Assembly: GCA_903913315.1 (NCBI GenBank)
Contig: CAIWKX010000028.1
Span: forward strand, 1 to 64,000
DNA: 64,000 nt
Direction of reading: 5' to 3'
From: an uncultured Bacteroidota bacterium
GTDB lineage: Bacteria > Bacteroidota > Bacteroidia > Flavobacteriales > Flavobacteriaceae
Positions 15,882 to 25,229 of this stretch are shown piece after piece. Within the stretch, counting starts at the first letter, position 1, and every line of letters starts with the position of its first letter. The notes beneath the pieces are model-generated. The model did not search any database and had not been told where the DNA came from. It saw only the letters and a list, made by a program, of their open reading frames with translations. The position numbers were made by a program, and so were the translations under genes.

Positions 15882-17225
15882 TTACTCTTCCTTCTTAACA
15901 ACCTTTCTTGCTACCTCAATCTTAAACTTTTTCCCTTTCATTTTTTCATCCCGAATATTCGAAAGAAATTCTTTTACTTTTTTTGATTTTACGGCAGCAA
16001 ATGAAATAAAATCTTTGACTTCAATCAAACCTAAGTCACCTTTTTCTAGTTTTCCTTTTTGAGAAAAGAACCCTACGATGTCAATTTTATTTAACTTATT
16101 TTTCTTTCCACCACTTACATAAATAGTTTGAAATTGGGGTGGTTTGGGTAAAGTTGTATTATTGTCTACATTTAAAACTGGCATTTTATAATCTAGATAC
16201 TCCATCTTTTTCTCACTTTCATGCGCAATGATATAAGCGGTTCCAGAAGCCAACATTCTAGCGGTACGACCATTTCTATGTGTGAATTCGTCTTCTTTTA
16301 AAGGTAAATGATAATGAATTACATGTTTCATTTCGGGGATATCCAATCCACGGGCGGCTAAATCGGTCGTAATTAAGTAACTCATACTTCCGTTTCTGAA
16401 TTGAATTAAAGCTCGTTCGCGTTCCTCTTGATCCATTCCGCCATGATAATAAGTAGCGTAGATTCCTTTTTCATTTAAAGTATCGCTAATTCTTTCGGCA
16501 GCATCACGATGATTACAGAAAACAATTGCAGCTTCCGATTGTAAAGAACAAAGTAAATGGAACAGTGAATTGATTTTATCTTTTTCTTTGGAAACAACCA
16601 TTTTTAAAGAAAGATTGGAGTTTTCTTCTTCTAACGGAATAAAATCTAAAACTGTTGGATTGATAACTCTAGTATATTTTGGAATTTCAATATCAGAAGT
16701 TGCTGAAACCAAAACACGTTTATTCAACTTATTCAATCTAGCAATGATAAATGACATTTGCTCATGGAAACCCAATTGCAATGATTTATCAAATTCGTCT
16801 AAAATCAAAGTTTGAATAGCATCCGTAGAAAAAGTGCCCCTATCAATATGATCGGCTATTCTACCCGGAGTACCAATTAAAATAGCTGGTGGATTGGATA
16901 GATTTTTGATTTCAGTTTCAATAGAGTGTCCACCGTAGCATACATTTACCTTGTAATCAGTCCCCATTTTCTTCCAAACTTGTTCTATTTGCAATCCTAA
17001 TTCCCGTGAAGGAACTAAAATTAAACATTGCACCTCTTTGCCATCGTCTTGCAACATTTCGAATATTGGTAGTAAAAAAGCTAATGTTTTTCCAGAACCT
17101 GTTGGAGATAATAGCAAAACATTGGCATCATTCAAAATAGAATCTTGTGCCATTTCTTGCATTTCGTTTAAGCTTTCAATACCTAAATTTAGAAGTAAAT
17201 TGGTAGAATGTGGATTTTTATACAT
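15882..17225 (-). CDS. DEAD-box RNA helicase with DbpA-type RNA-binding domain
   Basis: This 447-residue ATP-dependent RNA helicase has the Q motif region, motif I (LLLSPTGSGKTLAFLLP), Ia (LVPSRELGLQIEQ), Ib (GTPGRIADH), a DEFD variant of motif II (LILDEFDKSLQLGF), motif III (SAT), motif V (LITTDLAARGLDIP) and motif VI (HRNGRTARM). Residues after about 370 (IYVSGGKKNKLNKIDIVGFF) match the DbpA RNA-binding domain, which targets 23S rRNA hairpin 92. A role in 50S assembly is therefore inferred. DEFD replaces the usual DEAD but keeps the acidic pair. A TACCTTTG box lies four bases before the ATG, predicting a leaderless transcript. Confidence 0.9.
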   Translation of the reverse strand: MYKNPHSTNLLLNLGIESLNEMQEMAQDSILNDANVLLLSPTGSGKTLAFLLPIFEMLQDDGKEVQCLILVPSRELGLQIEQVWKKMGTDYKVNVCYGGHSIETEIKNLSNPPAILIGTPGRIADHIDRGTFSTDAIQTLILDEFDKSLQLGFHEQMSFIIARLNKLNKRVLVSATSDIEIPKYTRVINPTVLDFIPLEEENSNLSLKMVVSKEKDKINSLFHLLCSLQSEAAIVFCNHRDAAERISDTLNEKGIYATYYHGGMDQEERERALIQFRNGSMSYLITTDLAARGLDIPEMKHVIHYHLPLKEDEFTHRNGRTARMLASGTAYIIAHESEKKMEYLDYKMPVLNVDNNTTLPKPPQFQTIYVSGGKKNKLNKIDIVGFFSQKGKLEKGDLGLIEVKDFISFAAVKSKKVKEFLSNIRDEKMKGKKFKIEVARKVVKKEE

Positions 17226-17229
17226 TTTG

Positions 17230-17237
17230 CAAAGGTA
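17230..17237 (-). promoter_or_regulatory. -7 box for the helicase gene, very close to the ATG
   Basis: On the minus strand TACCTTTG is followed by CAAA and then ATG, so transcription should begin at or next to the start codon. The region just upstream carries an AATTATGAATT direct repeat. Confidence 0.6.
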
Positions 17238-17292
17238 AATGCAATTATGAATTAAAAATTATGAATTAAGAATTTTATTGCTTTACACACAA

Positions 17293-17901
17293 TTACTTTG
17301 AATGAATAGTATTCTCTTCAATAAACAACAGCTTGATATTCTCATACGAATTATTCAAAGCTTGCTTGATTTCCTCTGGGTTTAACCATGCCACTTTTTC
17401 AATTCCTTCGTTAGCCTGAGGAATAAGTTCTCCTTCAAAATCGGTTTTCATTTCAAACCAATGAGTGATTTTTAATCTATAAACTCCATTTCGCTTAAAA
17501 ATGTGATAGGTTTTTTGAAGTTTATTAGTGATTTTAAGTCTGGTAACGCCTGTTTCTTCTTCTACTTCTCTTATAGAACAATCTTCAATAGCTTCACCTT
17601 TATCACAACCTCCTTTGGGCAAATCCCACTTTCCATTTCTATAAATGAACAAAACTTCCCCTTTTTTGTTGTAAACTAATCCTCCTCCAGCTTTCTTTAC
17701 TGGAATCTTTTCCTTTACTTTTTTCAGAATTTCTTTCTCATCTGGATAGTACAAATACGCTTTCTTAATCTTATTATTAAACATTTTCACAATAAGTTGT
17801 TCAATGTCTACACTTTCTAACAAGAACAATTGGAAATCGGTTTCCTTTGCGACTTCATTTGTCAAAAAAAGTGGTTTGTCGTTCACAAAAACTTTATACA
17901 T
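17293..17901 (-). CDS. NUDIX hydrolase
   Basis: NUDIX enzymes hydrolyse nucleoside diphosphates linked to another group. The 202-residue protein has an N-terminal extension of about 70 residues that is not part of the NUDIX fold (MYKVFVNDKPLFLTNE). The NUDIX domain follows, with the box GGCDKGEAIEDCSIREVEEETGV holding the catalytic glutamates. The C-terminal part ends in ENIKLLFIEENT. The substrate cannot be read from the sequence. It is divergent from pyrE with only seven bases between the two start codons, so each gene's promoter lies inside the other's coding region. Confidence 0.9.
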   Translation of the reverse strand: MYKVFVNDKPLFLTNEVAKETDFQLFLLESVDIEQLIVKMFNNKIKKAYLYYPDEKEILKKVKEKIPVKKAGGGLVYNKKGEVLFIYRNGKWDLPKGGCDKGEAIEDCSIREVEEETGVTRLKITNKLQKTYHIFKRNGVYRLKITHWFEMKTDFEGELIPQANEGIEKVAWLNPEEIKQALNNSYENIKLLFIEENTIHSK

Positions 17902-17904
17902 TTG
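17875..17904 (+). promoter_or_regulatory. Promoter of pyrE inside the NUDIX gene
   Basis: TTTG, an 18-base spacer and TACATTTG form a good Bacteroidota -33/-7 pair. The -7 box ends four bases before the pyrE ATG, predicting a leaderless mRNA. The whole promoter overlaps the 5' coding end of the divergent NUDIX gene. Confidence 0.7.
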
Positions 17905-17908
17905 CAGT

Positions 17909-18550
17909 ATGATTTTTAATAAAGAAACAGCCGAAAAAACAGCCGAATTGCTTTTACAAATAAATGCAATTAAATTGAATCCGTCAAATCCTTTTAAGTG
18001 GGCTTCGGGTTGGAATTCACCTATTTATTGTGATAACCGATTAACCCTTTCATTTCCAGCTATAAGAAATTATATCCGAGACGAATTTGCTAAACAAATT
18101 GAAGACATTTATGGTAAACCTGATGTAATTGCAGGGGTTGCAACCGGTGCAATTGGTATAGGAATCCTCGTTGCGGAGGAACTTGGACTCCCATTTGTCT
18201 ATGTTAGACCCGAACCAAAGAAACACGGGAGGCAAAATCAAGTAGAGGGATTTTTACAAAAAGGACAAAATGTTGTTGTGATAGAAGACTTAATTTCGAC
18301 AGGAAATAGTAGTTTACTTGCTGTTGAAGCTTTAAAAGAAGCTGGAGCCAATGTAAAAGGAATGATTGCTATTTTTTCTTATGGTTTTGACATTGCTGAT
18401 GAAAACTTTAAAAAAGCAAATGTAAATCTGAATACCTTAAGCAACTATGAACATCTTCTAGAATTGGCAGTAGAAAAGCAATACATCACAGAAACAGAAC
18501 AAACAACACTACAAGACTGGCGTAAAAGCCCATCAACTTGGGGTGTATAA
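17909..18550 (+). CDS. pyrE: Orotate phosphoribosyltransferase
   Basis: PyrE converts orotate and PRPP to OMP in pyrimidine synthesis. The start is taken at MIFNKETAEKTAELL (213 residues). The ORF track begins 35 codons earlier, inside the divergent NUDIX gene and upstream of the promoter. Motifs are FKWASGWNSPIYCDNRL, the glycine-rich VIAGVATGAIGIG, YVRPEPKKHGRQNQVEG and the PRPP-binding VVVIEDLISTGNSSL. The -7 box sits four bases before the ATG. An SRPBCC protein gene follows on the same strand after 87 bases. Confidence 0.95.
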   Translation: MIFNKETAEKTAELLLQINAIKLNPSNPFKWASGWNSPIYCDNRLTLSFPAIRNYIRDEFAKQIEDIYGKPDVIAGVATGAIGIGILVAEELGLPFVYVRPEPKKHGRQNQVEGFLQKGQNVVVIEDLISTGNSSLLAVEALKEAGANVKGMIAIFSYGFDIADENFKKANVNLNTLSNYEHLLELAVEKQYITETEQTTLQDWRKSPSTWGV

Positions 18551-18637
18551 AAATTAGAAACAACAATATAGAAAATAGAACAGAGACATAACATCTTTTC
18601 TTTCTAATCTATTTTCATTTCTTTAAAAATAAAAAAT

Positions 18638-19030
18638 ATGAACCTAGAAAGCCCAAAAGTTACAGTAGAAAAATCAGCTGACTATTTATTCCATGCATTG
18701 TCTGATGTTAATAATTATGAAAAATTAATGCCTGAAAATATTGCTAAGTTTGAAGTGCTTGGTGATGATATTTTTAATTTTGGTTTAAAAGGGATGCCTG
18801 AAATTAAATTGAGATTGAAAGAAGGAGTTCCTTATTCTAAAATCAATCTTGCTGCAGCAAGTGATAAACTTCCGTTCACATTAGTTGCACATATTGAGGC
18901 TATATCAGAAAATTCTAGTACTGTGAAATTAGATTTTGAAGGTGAATTCAATCCAATGATGGCAATGATGATCAAAGGTCCGATTTCAAAATTCATTGAA
19001 ACTTTAGCTGAAAATATGCATAAATTGTAA
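18638..19030 (+). CDS. SRPBCC/START-like fold protein
   Basis: This 130-residue protein reads as a small helix-grip (SRPBCC) domain: an N-terminal strand and helix (VTVEKSADYLFHALSDVNNYEKLMP), central strands, and a long C-terminal helix (MIKGPISKFIETLAENMHKL). Such proteins bind hydrophobic ligands, but nothing here tells which ligand. No signal peptide is seen. It follows pyrE on the same strand and is closed by a strong terminator shared with the convergent EF-G-like gene. Confidence 0.75.
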   Translation: MNLESPKVTVEKSADYLFHALSDVNNYEKLMPENIAKFEVLGDDIFNFGLKGMPEIKLRLKEGVPYSKINLAAASDKLPFTLVAHIEAISENSSTVKLDFEGEFNPMMAMMIKGPISKFIETLAENMHKL

Positions 19031-19069
19031 AGAAGAGATTCCTACGGAATGACAACTAAACATAAACAG

Positions 19070-19103
19070 AAAAACCTCGTATCAAATTTGATACGAGGTT
19101 TTT
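19070..19103. terminator. Strong bidirectional terminator
   Basis: AAAAACCTCGTATCAAATTTGATACGAGGTTTTT is a perfect palindrome with A and T tracts on both sides, placed between convergent genes. Confidence 0.92.
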
Positions 19104-19126
19104 CATTTCAAGAACTCATTTTAAAA

Positions 19127-21256
19127 CTAAACTAATTCTTCTTGATTTTTGAATTCAGCTACTAACTTTTTTTGAATTTCATAAGGAACAGGTTCGTAGT
19201 GATCAAAAGCTAAACTAAAACGAGCTCTACCTTGTGTTAAAGAACGTAAATCATTTCCAAATTCATGCATTTCTGCGTACGGAATATGCACTTTAATTAT
19301 CGTGAAATGACCTTCTGCATCCATTCCTTCAACCACAGCTCTATGTGTTTGAATATTACTCATAATTCCGCCTGTTAAATCTTCTGGAACATGAATTTCT
19401 ATATGATAATAAGGCTCTAATAATTGGGGATCAGCATTATGGAAGTTTTCTTTAAAAGCCATCATTCCTGCCAATTTAAAAGCCAAATCGTTACTATCGA
19501 CAGAGTGCATTTTTCCGTCATATAAAATTACCCTAACATCACGAACATAAGAACCTGTTAGCGGACCTTCGTTCATTTTTTCCATAATTCCTTTCAAAAT
19601 AGAAGGATGAAAACGGGTGTCAATCGCACCTCCAACAATACAATTATAGTACATTAATTTTCCACCCCAAGGCAGTTCAATTTCTTCTTTTCCTCTAATA
19701 TTGAAACCTACTGGCTCATCCATTCCTTCCTGCCAAGGTTCAATTTTCATAGAAACTTCAGCAAATTGTCCTGCACCACCTGATTGTTTTTTATGTCTAT
19801 ATATAGTATCTGCACTTTTACGAATAGTTTCTCTATAAGGAATTTTAGGTATTTTAAATTCCACTGATAATCTATAAGCATTTTCTAATCTCCATTTAAT
19901 AACCGCTAAATGTAATTCCCCATGACAATGAATTAATGTTTGTTTCAATTCTGCAGATACTTCCACTTTTATTGTTGGATCCTCTTCCACCAATTGATGC
20001 AATGCTATCGAAAGTTTTTCTTCCTCCCCTTTTTTAGTTCCTTCAACAGCAATGGTTAACGTTGGATTTGGAAATTGAATTGGAACTATTTCAATAGGTT
20101 TTCCTTTTTCATGAAGGGTATTATTAATATGAGTGTCTTTCAATTTTAAAGTGGCTCCTATATCTCCTGCAACCAATTCGTTTACGGAAGTTCTTTTACT
20201 TCCTTCCACTTCATAAAGTTGATTGATTCTTTCTACTTGACCAGTGTTTTCATTAGTCAATTCATCCCCTACTTTAACTTTTCCTGAAAGTACTTTAAAA
20301 AAGCTCAAATCTCCTACATGAGGCTCAGACAACGTTTTGTAAATAAAAATAGCTGTAGCAGCATTTTCACTACATTCAATTTCATCGCCGTCAATCGTTT
20401 TTTGTTTTGGCATTTCAAAAGCTGATGGACAAACATTATCAATAAAACTCATAATTCTACCACAACCCATATTTTTCTTAGCAGAAACACAGAAAACAGG
20501 AAAAATTTCATGTTTGATTAAGGAATGATGTAAACCTAATTTCATTTCATCTTCGTCCAATTCTCCTTTTTCGAAATAACGTTCCATTAAAGTTTCGTCA
20601 TTACCAGCAATAGTTTCTATTAATTCTTGATGTAATTGATTGGCTTTTTCTTGTTCAGAATCTGGAATAGCTAACTTCTCAGGTTTACCTCCTTGTTGTG
20701 GATATTTATACATTACCATGTTTAAGACATCAATAATCGCATCAAAACTTTCGCCTTGGTTTACTGGATATTGAACTACTACAACAGTATTCCCAAAATG
20801 CGATTTTGCTTCTCTTACCGTTTTATCAAAATCTGCTTTTTCATTATCCAAATGATTAACTGCCAATACCATTGGCAGGTTATATTCATCGGTATAAGTC
20901 CAAATAATATCAGTACCGACTTCAACTCCCATTGCCGAATTCAGTAGCATTAAACCACAATCAGCAACGCGCATTGCTCCAATTATTTCTCCAGCAAAAT
21001 CATCATATCCTGGACTATCTAATAAGTTTATTTTGTAATCTTTCCATTTGGTATAAACCAACTTAGAGAAAAAAGTTTTCCCTTTTTCGTGCTCGATATC
21101 GGTATAATCTGCAACAGTATTTTTATCTAAAATCGTTCCTCTACGGTTGATTAAACCCGCTTCAAAAAGCATTGATTCGGTAAGTGTAGTCTTACCACTA
21201 CCCGTGTGTCCAACTAAAACAACATTTTTAATGTGTTTACTATCAAAATTTGCCAT
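19127..21256 (-). CDS. EF-G-like translational GTPase (paralogue)
   Basis: The 709-residue protein has the five-domain EF-G layout: GTPase domain, domain II, and the III-V region ending with IIKVHIPYAEMHEFGNDLRSLTQGRA. The G motifs depart from canonical EF-G. G1 is GHTGSGKTTLTE, G3 is DSPGYDDF with tyrosine in place of the catalytic histidine of DTPGH, and G4 is NHLD in place of NKxD. Those changes mark a second, EF-G2-like class rather than the main elongation factor. It may have a specialised role or slower GTP hydrolysis, but that is inferred. It has its own intergenic upstream region and stands apart from ribosomal protein genes. Confidence 0.85.
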   Translation of the reverse strand: MANFDSKHIKNVVLVGHTGSGKTTLTESMLFEAGLINRRGTILDKNTVADYTDIEHEKGKTFFSKLVYTKWKDYKINLLDSPGYDDFAGEIIGAMRVADCGLMLLNSAMGVEVGTDIIWTYTDEYNLPMVLAVNHLDNEKADFDKTVREAKSHFGNTVVVVQYPVNQGESFDAIIDVLNMVMYKYPQQGGKPEKLAIPDSEQEKANQLHQELIETIAGNDETLMERYFEKGELDEDEMKLGLHHSLIKHEIFPVFCVSAKKNMGCGRIMSFIDNVCPSAFEMPKQKTIDGDEIECSENAATAIFIYKTLSEPHVGDLSFFKVLSGKVKVGDELTNENTGQVERINQLYEVEGSKRTSVNELVAGDIGATLKLKDTHINNTLHEKGKPIEIVPIQFPNPTLTIAVEGTKKGEEEKLSIALHQLVEEDPTIKVEVSAELKQTLIHCHGELHLAVIKWRLENAYRLSVEFKIPKIPYRETIRKSADTIYRHKKQSGGAGQFAEVSMKIEPWQEGMDEPVGFNIRGKEEIELPWGGKLMYYNCIVGGAIDTRFHPSILKGIMEKMNEGPLTGSYVRDVRVILYDGKMHSVDSNDLAFKLAGMMAFKENFHNADPQLLEPYYHIEIHVPEDLTGGIMSNIQTHRAVVEGMDAEGHFTIIKVHIPYAEMHEFGNDLRSLTQGRARFSLAFDHYEPVPYEIQKKLVAEFKNQEELV

Positions 21257-21378
21257 AATAATATGTTTTAATTTAGTTTTAAAATGATATCAAATTTCTG
21301 AATAAACAGAAAATAACTAAATGATATAAGTCATATAATTTTAGCACAAAAATGATTAGAATGGAATATAAATAACCC

Positions 21379-22110
21379 TCAAAATAACATCTGAATCTCT
21401 TTAATTCCAAATGTTCTCACGGCATCATCTTCAAGAATGACTTGTAACTTCCCTTCATTAGTCACACCTTGAATAATTCCCATAAATTGAATTTTATTTG
21501 AATCTATAAAAGGCATAGGGCTATTTATTTTAAAAAGATATTTATGATAATCATACCAAAGTTTTCCTGATTGATTTGAAAGTATGACACCACAATTCTT
21601 CTTTAGTTGAAAAATAATTCGTTCTAAAATAGTTTCAACATCGTATTCTTTTTGCATAACTGCAATCATTGATGATGCTTTTGGCAAGTTGTCGAAAGAC
21701 TTTTGATTTACATTCAATCCAATTCCGACTACCGATTCTATTTTATTGTCAGATTTAAAACTATTTTCTATTAAAATTCCACCTATTTTTTTATTGTCTG
21801 ACATAATGTCGTTAGGCCATTTTATAGTAAGTTTAGGAATATTATATTGCTCAAGTACTTGAATTACCGATAAAGCTGTAGCAACATTTAAGTCAAATAT
21901 TTCACTAATATCTTTTAACACCTCTTTTATCAAAACACTCATTATAAGATTTTTACTTGCTTCAGAATTCCAAGTAGACCCCATTTGACCTTTTCCTTTG
22001 GTCTGATTTTTAGTAGTAACAGTTGTGAAGTTTTCTGTAATTTGACTTCTTGATAATTCTTTTAAAAAATCGTTTGTAGAATCTACGGCATCGAGTTTGA
22101 TAATATTCAT
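21379..22110 (-). CDS. birA: Biotin--[acetyl-CoA-carboxylase] ligase
   Basis: BirA attaches biotin to the lysine of biotin carboxyl carrier proteins through biotinyl-AMP. The 243-residue protein is the short class I form without an N-terminal DNA-binding domain, so it probably does not repress transcription. Motifs are DAVDSTNDFLKEL, a GKGQMGSTWNS variant of the GRGRxGRxW adenylate loop, LTIKWPNDI, KIGGILIEN and VVGIGLNVN. Its substrate is likely the biotinyl protein of the carboxylase operon near 46 kb. It is divergent from rsfS, and the promoters of the two genes lie side by side. Confidence 0.93.
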   Translation of the reverse strand: MNIIKLDAVDSTNDFLKELSRSQITENFTTVTTKNQTKGKGQMGSTWNSEASKNLIMSVLIKEVLKDISEIFDLNVATALSVIQVLEQYNIPKLTIKWPNDIMSDNKKIGGILIENSFKSDNKIESVVGIGLNVNQKSFDNLPKASSMIAVMQKEYDVETILERIIFQLKKNCGVILSNQSGKLWYDYHKYLFKINSPMPFIDSNKIQFMGIIQGVTNEGKLQVILEDDAVRTFGIKEIQMLF

Positions 22111-22150
22111 ATGAATTATAAAAAAAGAGTTTTAAACTTATGTTAAGCAT

Positions 22151-22158
22151 CAAAAATA
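22151..22158 (-). promoter_or_regulatory. -7 box for birA
   Basis: TATTTTTG reads on the minus strand, with a TTTG 22 bases upstream that overlaps the rsfS promoter region. Confidence 0.5.
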
Positions 22159-22172
22159 ATGACAAATTTTGA

Positions 22173-22180
22173 TACCTTTG
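22173..22180 (+). promoter_or_regulatory. -7 box for rsfS-ftsH
   Basis: TACCTTTG is a near-ideal TAnnTTTG box 19 bases before the rsfS ATG. A matching -33 is weak. Confidence 0.55.
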
Positions 22181-22199
22181 CAAACTATATAAAATTTAG

Positions 22200-22571
22200 A
22201 TGACAAAAAATACAGTTAGTACAGATGTTTTATTGACAAACATCATTAAAGGAATAGAAGAAGTAAAGGGAAATGATATTGAAATACTTGATTTAAGAGC
22301 AATAGATACAGCCGTTTGTGATTATTTTGTAATCTGCAATGGTACTTCAAATACACAAGTTAATGCAATAGTAAACTCTATTCAAAAAATAGTTTCCAAA
22401 GAACTTAAAGACAAACCTTGGCATGTTGAAGGTACAGACAACGCCGAATGGGTATTGATGGATTATGTGAGTATAGTTGTTCATGTCTTCCAGAAAGAAA
22501 TTCGCGAATACTACAATATTGAAGGACTTTGGGGCGATGCAAAAATCACAACTTTAGCAAATAAAAACTAA
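22200..22571 (+). CDS. rsfS: Ribosomal silencing factor RsfS
   Basis: RsfS binds L14 on the large subunit and blocks subunit joining when nutrients are low. The 123-residue protein has the family core DILDLRAIDTAVCDYFVICNGTSNTQVNAI and the end WHVEGTDNAEWVLMDYVSIVVHVFQKEIREYYNIEGLWGDA in shorter blocks typical of RsfS/Iojap. ftsH starts 15 bases after its stop, so the two share a transcript. Confidence 0.95.
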   Translation: MTKNTVSTDVLLTNIIKGIEEVKGNDIEILDLRAIDTAVCDYFVICNGTSNTQVNAIVNSIQKIVSKELKDKPWHVEGTDNAEWVLMDYVSIVVHVFQKEIREYYNIEGLWGDAKITTLANKN

Positions 22572-22586
22572 AAGCACAATTAAATA

Positions 22587-24515
22587 ATGTCAGATAACAA
22601 AAAATCAGGTGGACTAAAATTCAGTCCATGGTGGATATCAGGAGCTATTATTTTTATGTTTATTCTTTTAAACATATTTAATGGCACTAGTATGCAGGAT
22701 CCAACTAAAATCTCTTCTTCAAAATTTGATGAACTTTTAAATAGTGGGCAGATTGAAAAAGTTATTGTTTTCAACAAAACTCAAGCAGAAGCCTATCTTA
22801 CTGCCGCAGCTCAAAAAGACAAAGCCAATAAAAAAGTTTCTAAAGATCTTTTTGGGAATCCCAATAAGGGGCCGCATTATGTTTTCGAAATTGCTGATGC
22901 TCAAAATTTTGAAAATAAGCTTATCAAAGCAAAAACAGACCTCAAGCTTAAAGACTATGATTTTAAAGTTAAAGACGATTGGTCAGGTATTATCTTTCAA
23001 ATATTGCCATTTGTTCTAATAATTGGTGTTTGGATATACCTAATGAGAAGAATGTCTGGCGGTGGTGCTGGCGGTGGCGGTGGTCAAATCTTCAATATTG
23101 GCAAATCAAGAGCTAAATTATTTGACGAAAAGTCGGAAGTTAAAACTACTTTTAAAGATGTTGCTGGTTTAGAAGGGGCAAAAGAAGAAGTACAAGAAAT
23201 TGTAGAATTTCTGAAAAATCCAGAAAAATATACTGTACTGGGAGGAAAAATTCCTAAAGGAGCCCTTTTAGTTGGTCCCCCTGGAACCGGAAAAACATTA
23301 TTAGCGAAAGCTGTTGCTGGTGAGGCTAAAGTTCCTTTCTTTTCACTATCAGGTTCGGATTTTGTTGAAATGTTTGTAGGTGTTGGTGCTTCTCGCGTTA
23401 GAGATTTATTCAAACAAGCAAAAGAAAAATCACCTTCAATCATTTTTATTGACGAAATTGATGCTGTTGGTCGTGCAAGAGGAAAAAACAACATGTCAGG
23501 TGGAAATGACGAACGTGAAAATACGCTAAACCAGTTACTAACCGAAATGGATGGGTTTGGAACTGATACACATGTAATTGTAATAGCTGCAACTAATCGA
23601 GCTGATGTTTTAGACAAAGCATTAATGCGCGCAGGACGTTTTGACCGACAAATATATGTTGACTTACCAGATATTCGTGAGCGTAAAGAAATCTTTGAGG
23701 TTCACTTAGCGCCTCTTAAAAAAGTAGAAGGATTAGATACTGATTTTTTAGCAAAACAAACGCCAGGTTTTTCAGGTGCTGACATTGCTAATGTCTGTAA
23801 TGAAGCCGCTTTAATTGCTGCAAGAAATAATAAAACAGCTGTTGACAAGCAAGATTTTCTTGATGCCGTTGACAGAATTGTAGGTGGTTTGGAGAAGAAA
23901 AATAAAATTGTTACACCTGCAGAAAAAAGAGCTATTGCTGTTCACGAAGCTGGTCATGCAACAGTAAGTTGGATGCTTGAACATGCTGCTCCGCTTATTA
24001 AAGTAACTATTGTACCTAGAGGTCAAAGTCTAGGAGCTGCTTGGTATTTACCAGAAGAACGATTAATTGTTCGTCCAGATCAAATGCTTGATGAAATGTG
24101 TGCTACTATGGGTGGTCGCGCAGCTGAGAAAGTTATTTTTGATACCATATCAACTGGAGCATTATCTGATTTGGAAAAAGTTACTAAGCAAGCACGCGCC
24201 ATGGTTACAATATATGGCTTGAATGAAAAACTTGGTAACATTACTTATTATGATTCCTCAGGACAAAGTGAATACAGTTTTAACAAACCTTATTCAGAAG
24301 ATACTGCAATTACTATCGATAAAGAAATTTCATTATTAATTGAAGGTCAATACAAAAGAGCCATAGAAATTCTTCAAGAAAACAAAGACAAATTGTTACA
24401 ATTAGCAGATATACTAATTGAAAAAGAAGTTATTTTTAAAGATGATTTAGAAACAATTTTTGGTAAACGACCTTACCATAAAGACAATGAAGATTTGGCT
24501 GATTTGACCGTTTAA
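22587..24515 (+). CDS. ftsH: ATP-dependent zinc metalloprotease FtsH
   Basis: FtsH is a membrane-anchored AAA protease that degrades damaged membrane and regulatory proteins. The 642-residue protein has two membrane helices, one near residues 11-31 ([17 protein letters not shown]) and one near residues 133-152 ([19 protein letters not shown]), with a periplasmic loop between. The AAA module has Walker A (GPPGTGKT at about 230-237), Walker B ([12 protein letters not shown]) and SRH ([20 protein letters not shown]). The zinc site is HEAGH at about 453-457. Length and order are normal. It follows rsfS and ends at a strong terminator. Confidence 0.97.
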   Translation: MSDNKKSGGLKFSPWWISGAIIFMFILLNIFNGTSMQDPTKISSSKFDELLNSGQIEKVIVFNKTQAEAYLTAAAQKDKANKKVSKDLFGNPNKGPHYVFEIADAQNFENKLIKAKTDLKLKDYDFKVKDDWSGIIFQILPFVLIIGVWIYLMRRMSGGGAGGGGGQIFNIGKSRAKLFDEKSEVKTTFKDVAGLEGAKEEVQEIVEFLKNPEKYTVLGGKIPKGALLVGPPGTGKTLLAKAVAGEAKVPFFSLSGSDFVEMFVGVGASRVRDLFKQAKEKSPSIIFIDEIDAVGRARGKNNMSGGNDERENTLNQLLTEMDGFGTDTHVIVIAATNRADVLDKALMRAGRFDRQIYVDLPDIRERKEIFEVHLAPLKKVEGLDTDFLAKQTPGFSGADIANVCNEAALIAARNNKTAVDKQDFLDAVDRIVGGLEKKNKIVTPAEKRAIAVHEAGHATVSWMLEHAAPLIKVTIVPRGQSLGAAWYLPEERLIVRPDQMLDEMCATMGGRAAEKVIFDTISTGALSDLEKVTKQARAMVTIYGLNEKLGNITYYDSSGQSEYSFNKPYSEDTAITIDKEISLLIEGQYKRAIEILQENKDKLLQLADILIEKEVIFKDDLETIFGKRPYHKDNEDLADLTV

Positions 24516-24535
24516 AATACATTTATATAAAAAAT

Positions 24536-24580
24536 AAAAAAATCTTAATTCAAAAAATGCTTTTGAATTAAGATTTTTTT
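24536..24580 (+). terminator. Terminator after ftsH
   Basis: AAAAAATCTTAATTCAAAA pairs with TTTTGAATTAAGATTTTTT across a five-base loop. The T tract runs directly into the TATCTTTG box of the next unit. Confidence 0.9.
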
Positions 24581-24587
24581 ATCTTTG
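24580..24587 (+). promoter_or_regulatory. -7 box for the LUD-cdsA-psd unit
   Basis: TATCTTTG overlaps the last T of the ftsH terminator and lies 40 bases before the next ATG. Confidence 0.5.
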
Positions 24588-24627
24588 AAAGTTTTCAAAT
24601 GATAAATAAAGAATTTTATACAACAAT

Positions 24628-25227
24628 ATGAGTCTTTTTAGAAAAATATTTGGTTCTGGCAATGATGCTTCCGATGAGGAAAACCTAAGTGAATATAACA
24701 CTCCAAAACCTTCTAACCTTCCTGTTGACGATTTGTTTACCTTCAATTTCAAAAAAAATGGAGGTAAATTTATTTATTGTGAAAACTTAAATGAAGTTAA
24801 AGAACAATTCGAAAATATATTAGAAGAAAACGATTGGTTTGAAAGTGAAGTTTTATGTTATGAACCAAAACTGTTTAATCTGCTTGACGAAAATAAACTA
24901 ACCTATACTAATCCTTCCAGTCCTAAGTTCTTTTTTGCTAGTTGCGAAAATTTAATTGCAGATGAAGGATCTGTTTTATTTTCTTCAAATCAAATTAAAC
25001 ATAGAAAACCAAACGAACTGCCGGATAACATAGTCATTTTGGCCACAACAAGTCAGATTTTAGAATCTAAAAGTGATGGTTTACGTACCATCAAAAAGAA
25101 ATATGATAAAGATTATCCAACAAATATAACCACTATAAAATATTTTGAAAAAGTACAAGAAGAAGATTTCTTAACGTATGGTAGTTGTGCTAAAAATCTT
25201 TACTTATTGCTACTTGAAGATTTATAA
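24628..25227 (+). CDS. LUD domain protein (LutC-like)
   Basis: The 199-residue protein matches the LUD (LutB/LutC) domain pattern. After a 40-residue N-terminal segment (FRKIFGSGNDASDEEN) come KFIYCENLNEVKEQFENILEEN, an FFASCENLIADEGSVLFSS core, and GLRTIKKKYDKDYPTN. LUD proteins are linked to lactate and quinone-related electron transfer, but no lutA or lutB lies nearby, so a lactate role is not supported here. It is followed at two bases by cdsA and sits first in a unit with phospholipid synthesis genes. Confidence 0.8.
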   Translation: MSLFRKIFGSGNDASDEENLSEYNTPKPSNLPVDDLFTFNFKKNGGKFIYCENLNEVKEQFENILEENDWFESEVLCYEPKLFNLLDENKLTYTNPSSPKFFFASCENLIADEGSVLFSSNQIKHRKPNELPDNIVILATTSQILESKSDGLRTIKKKYDKDYPTNITTIKYFEKVQEEDFLTYGSCAKNLYLLLLEDL

Positions 25228-25229
25228 AA

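Noticed and set aside
17804-17908. N-terminal extension of pyrE in the ORF track
   Set aside because: The extra 35 codons lie inside the divergent NUDIX gene and upstream of the pyrE promoter.
23084-23617. 177-residue minus-strand ORF over ftsH
   Set aside because: It is a shadow of the conserved AAA domain of ftsH, with no family match.
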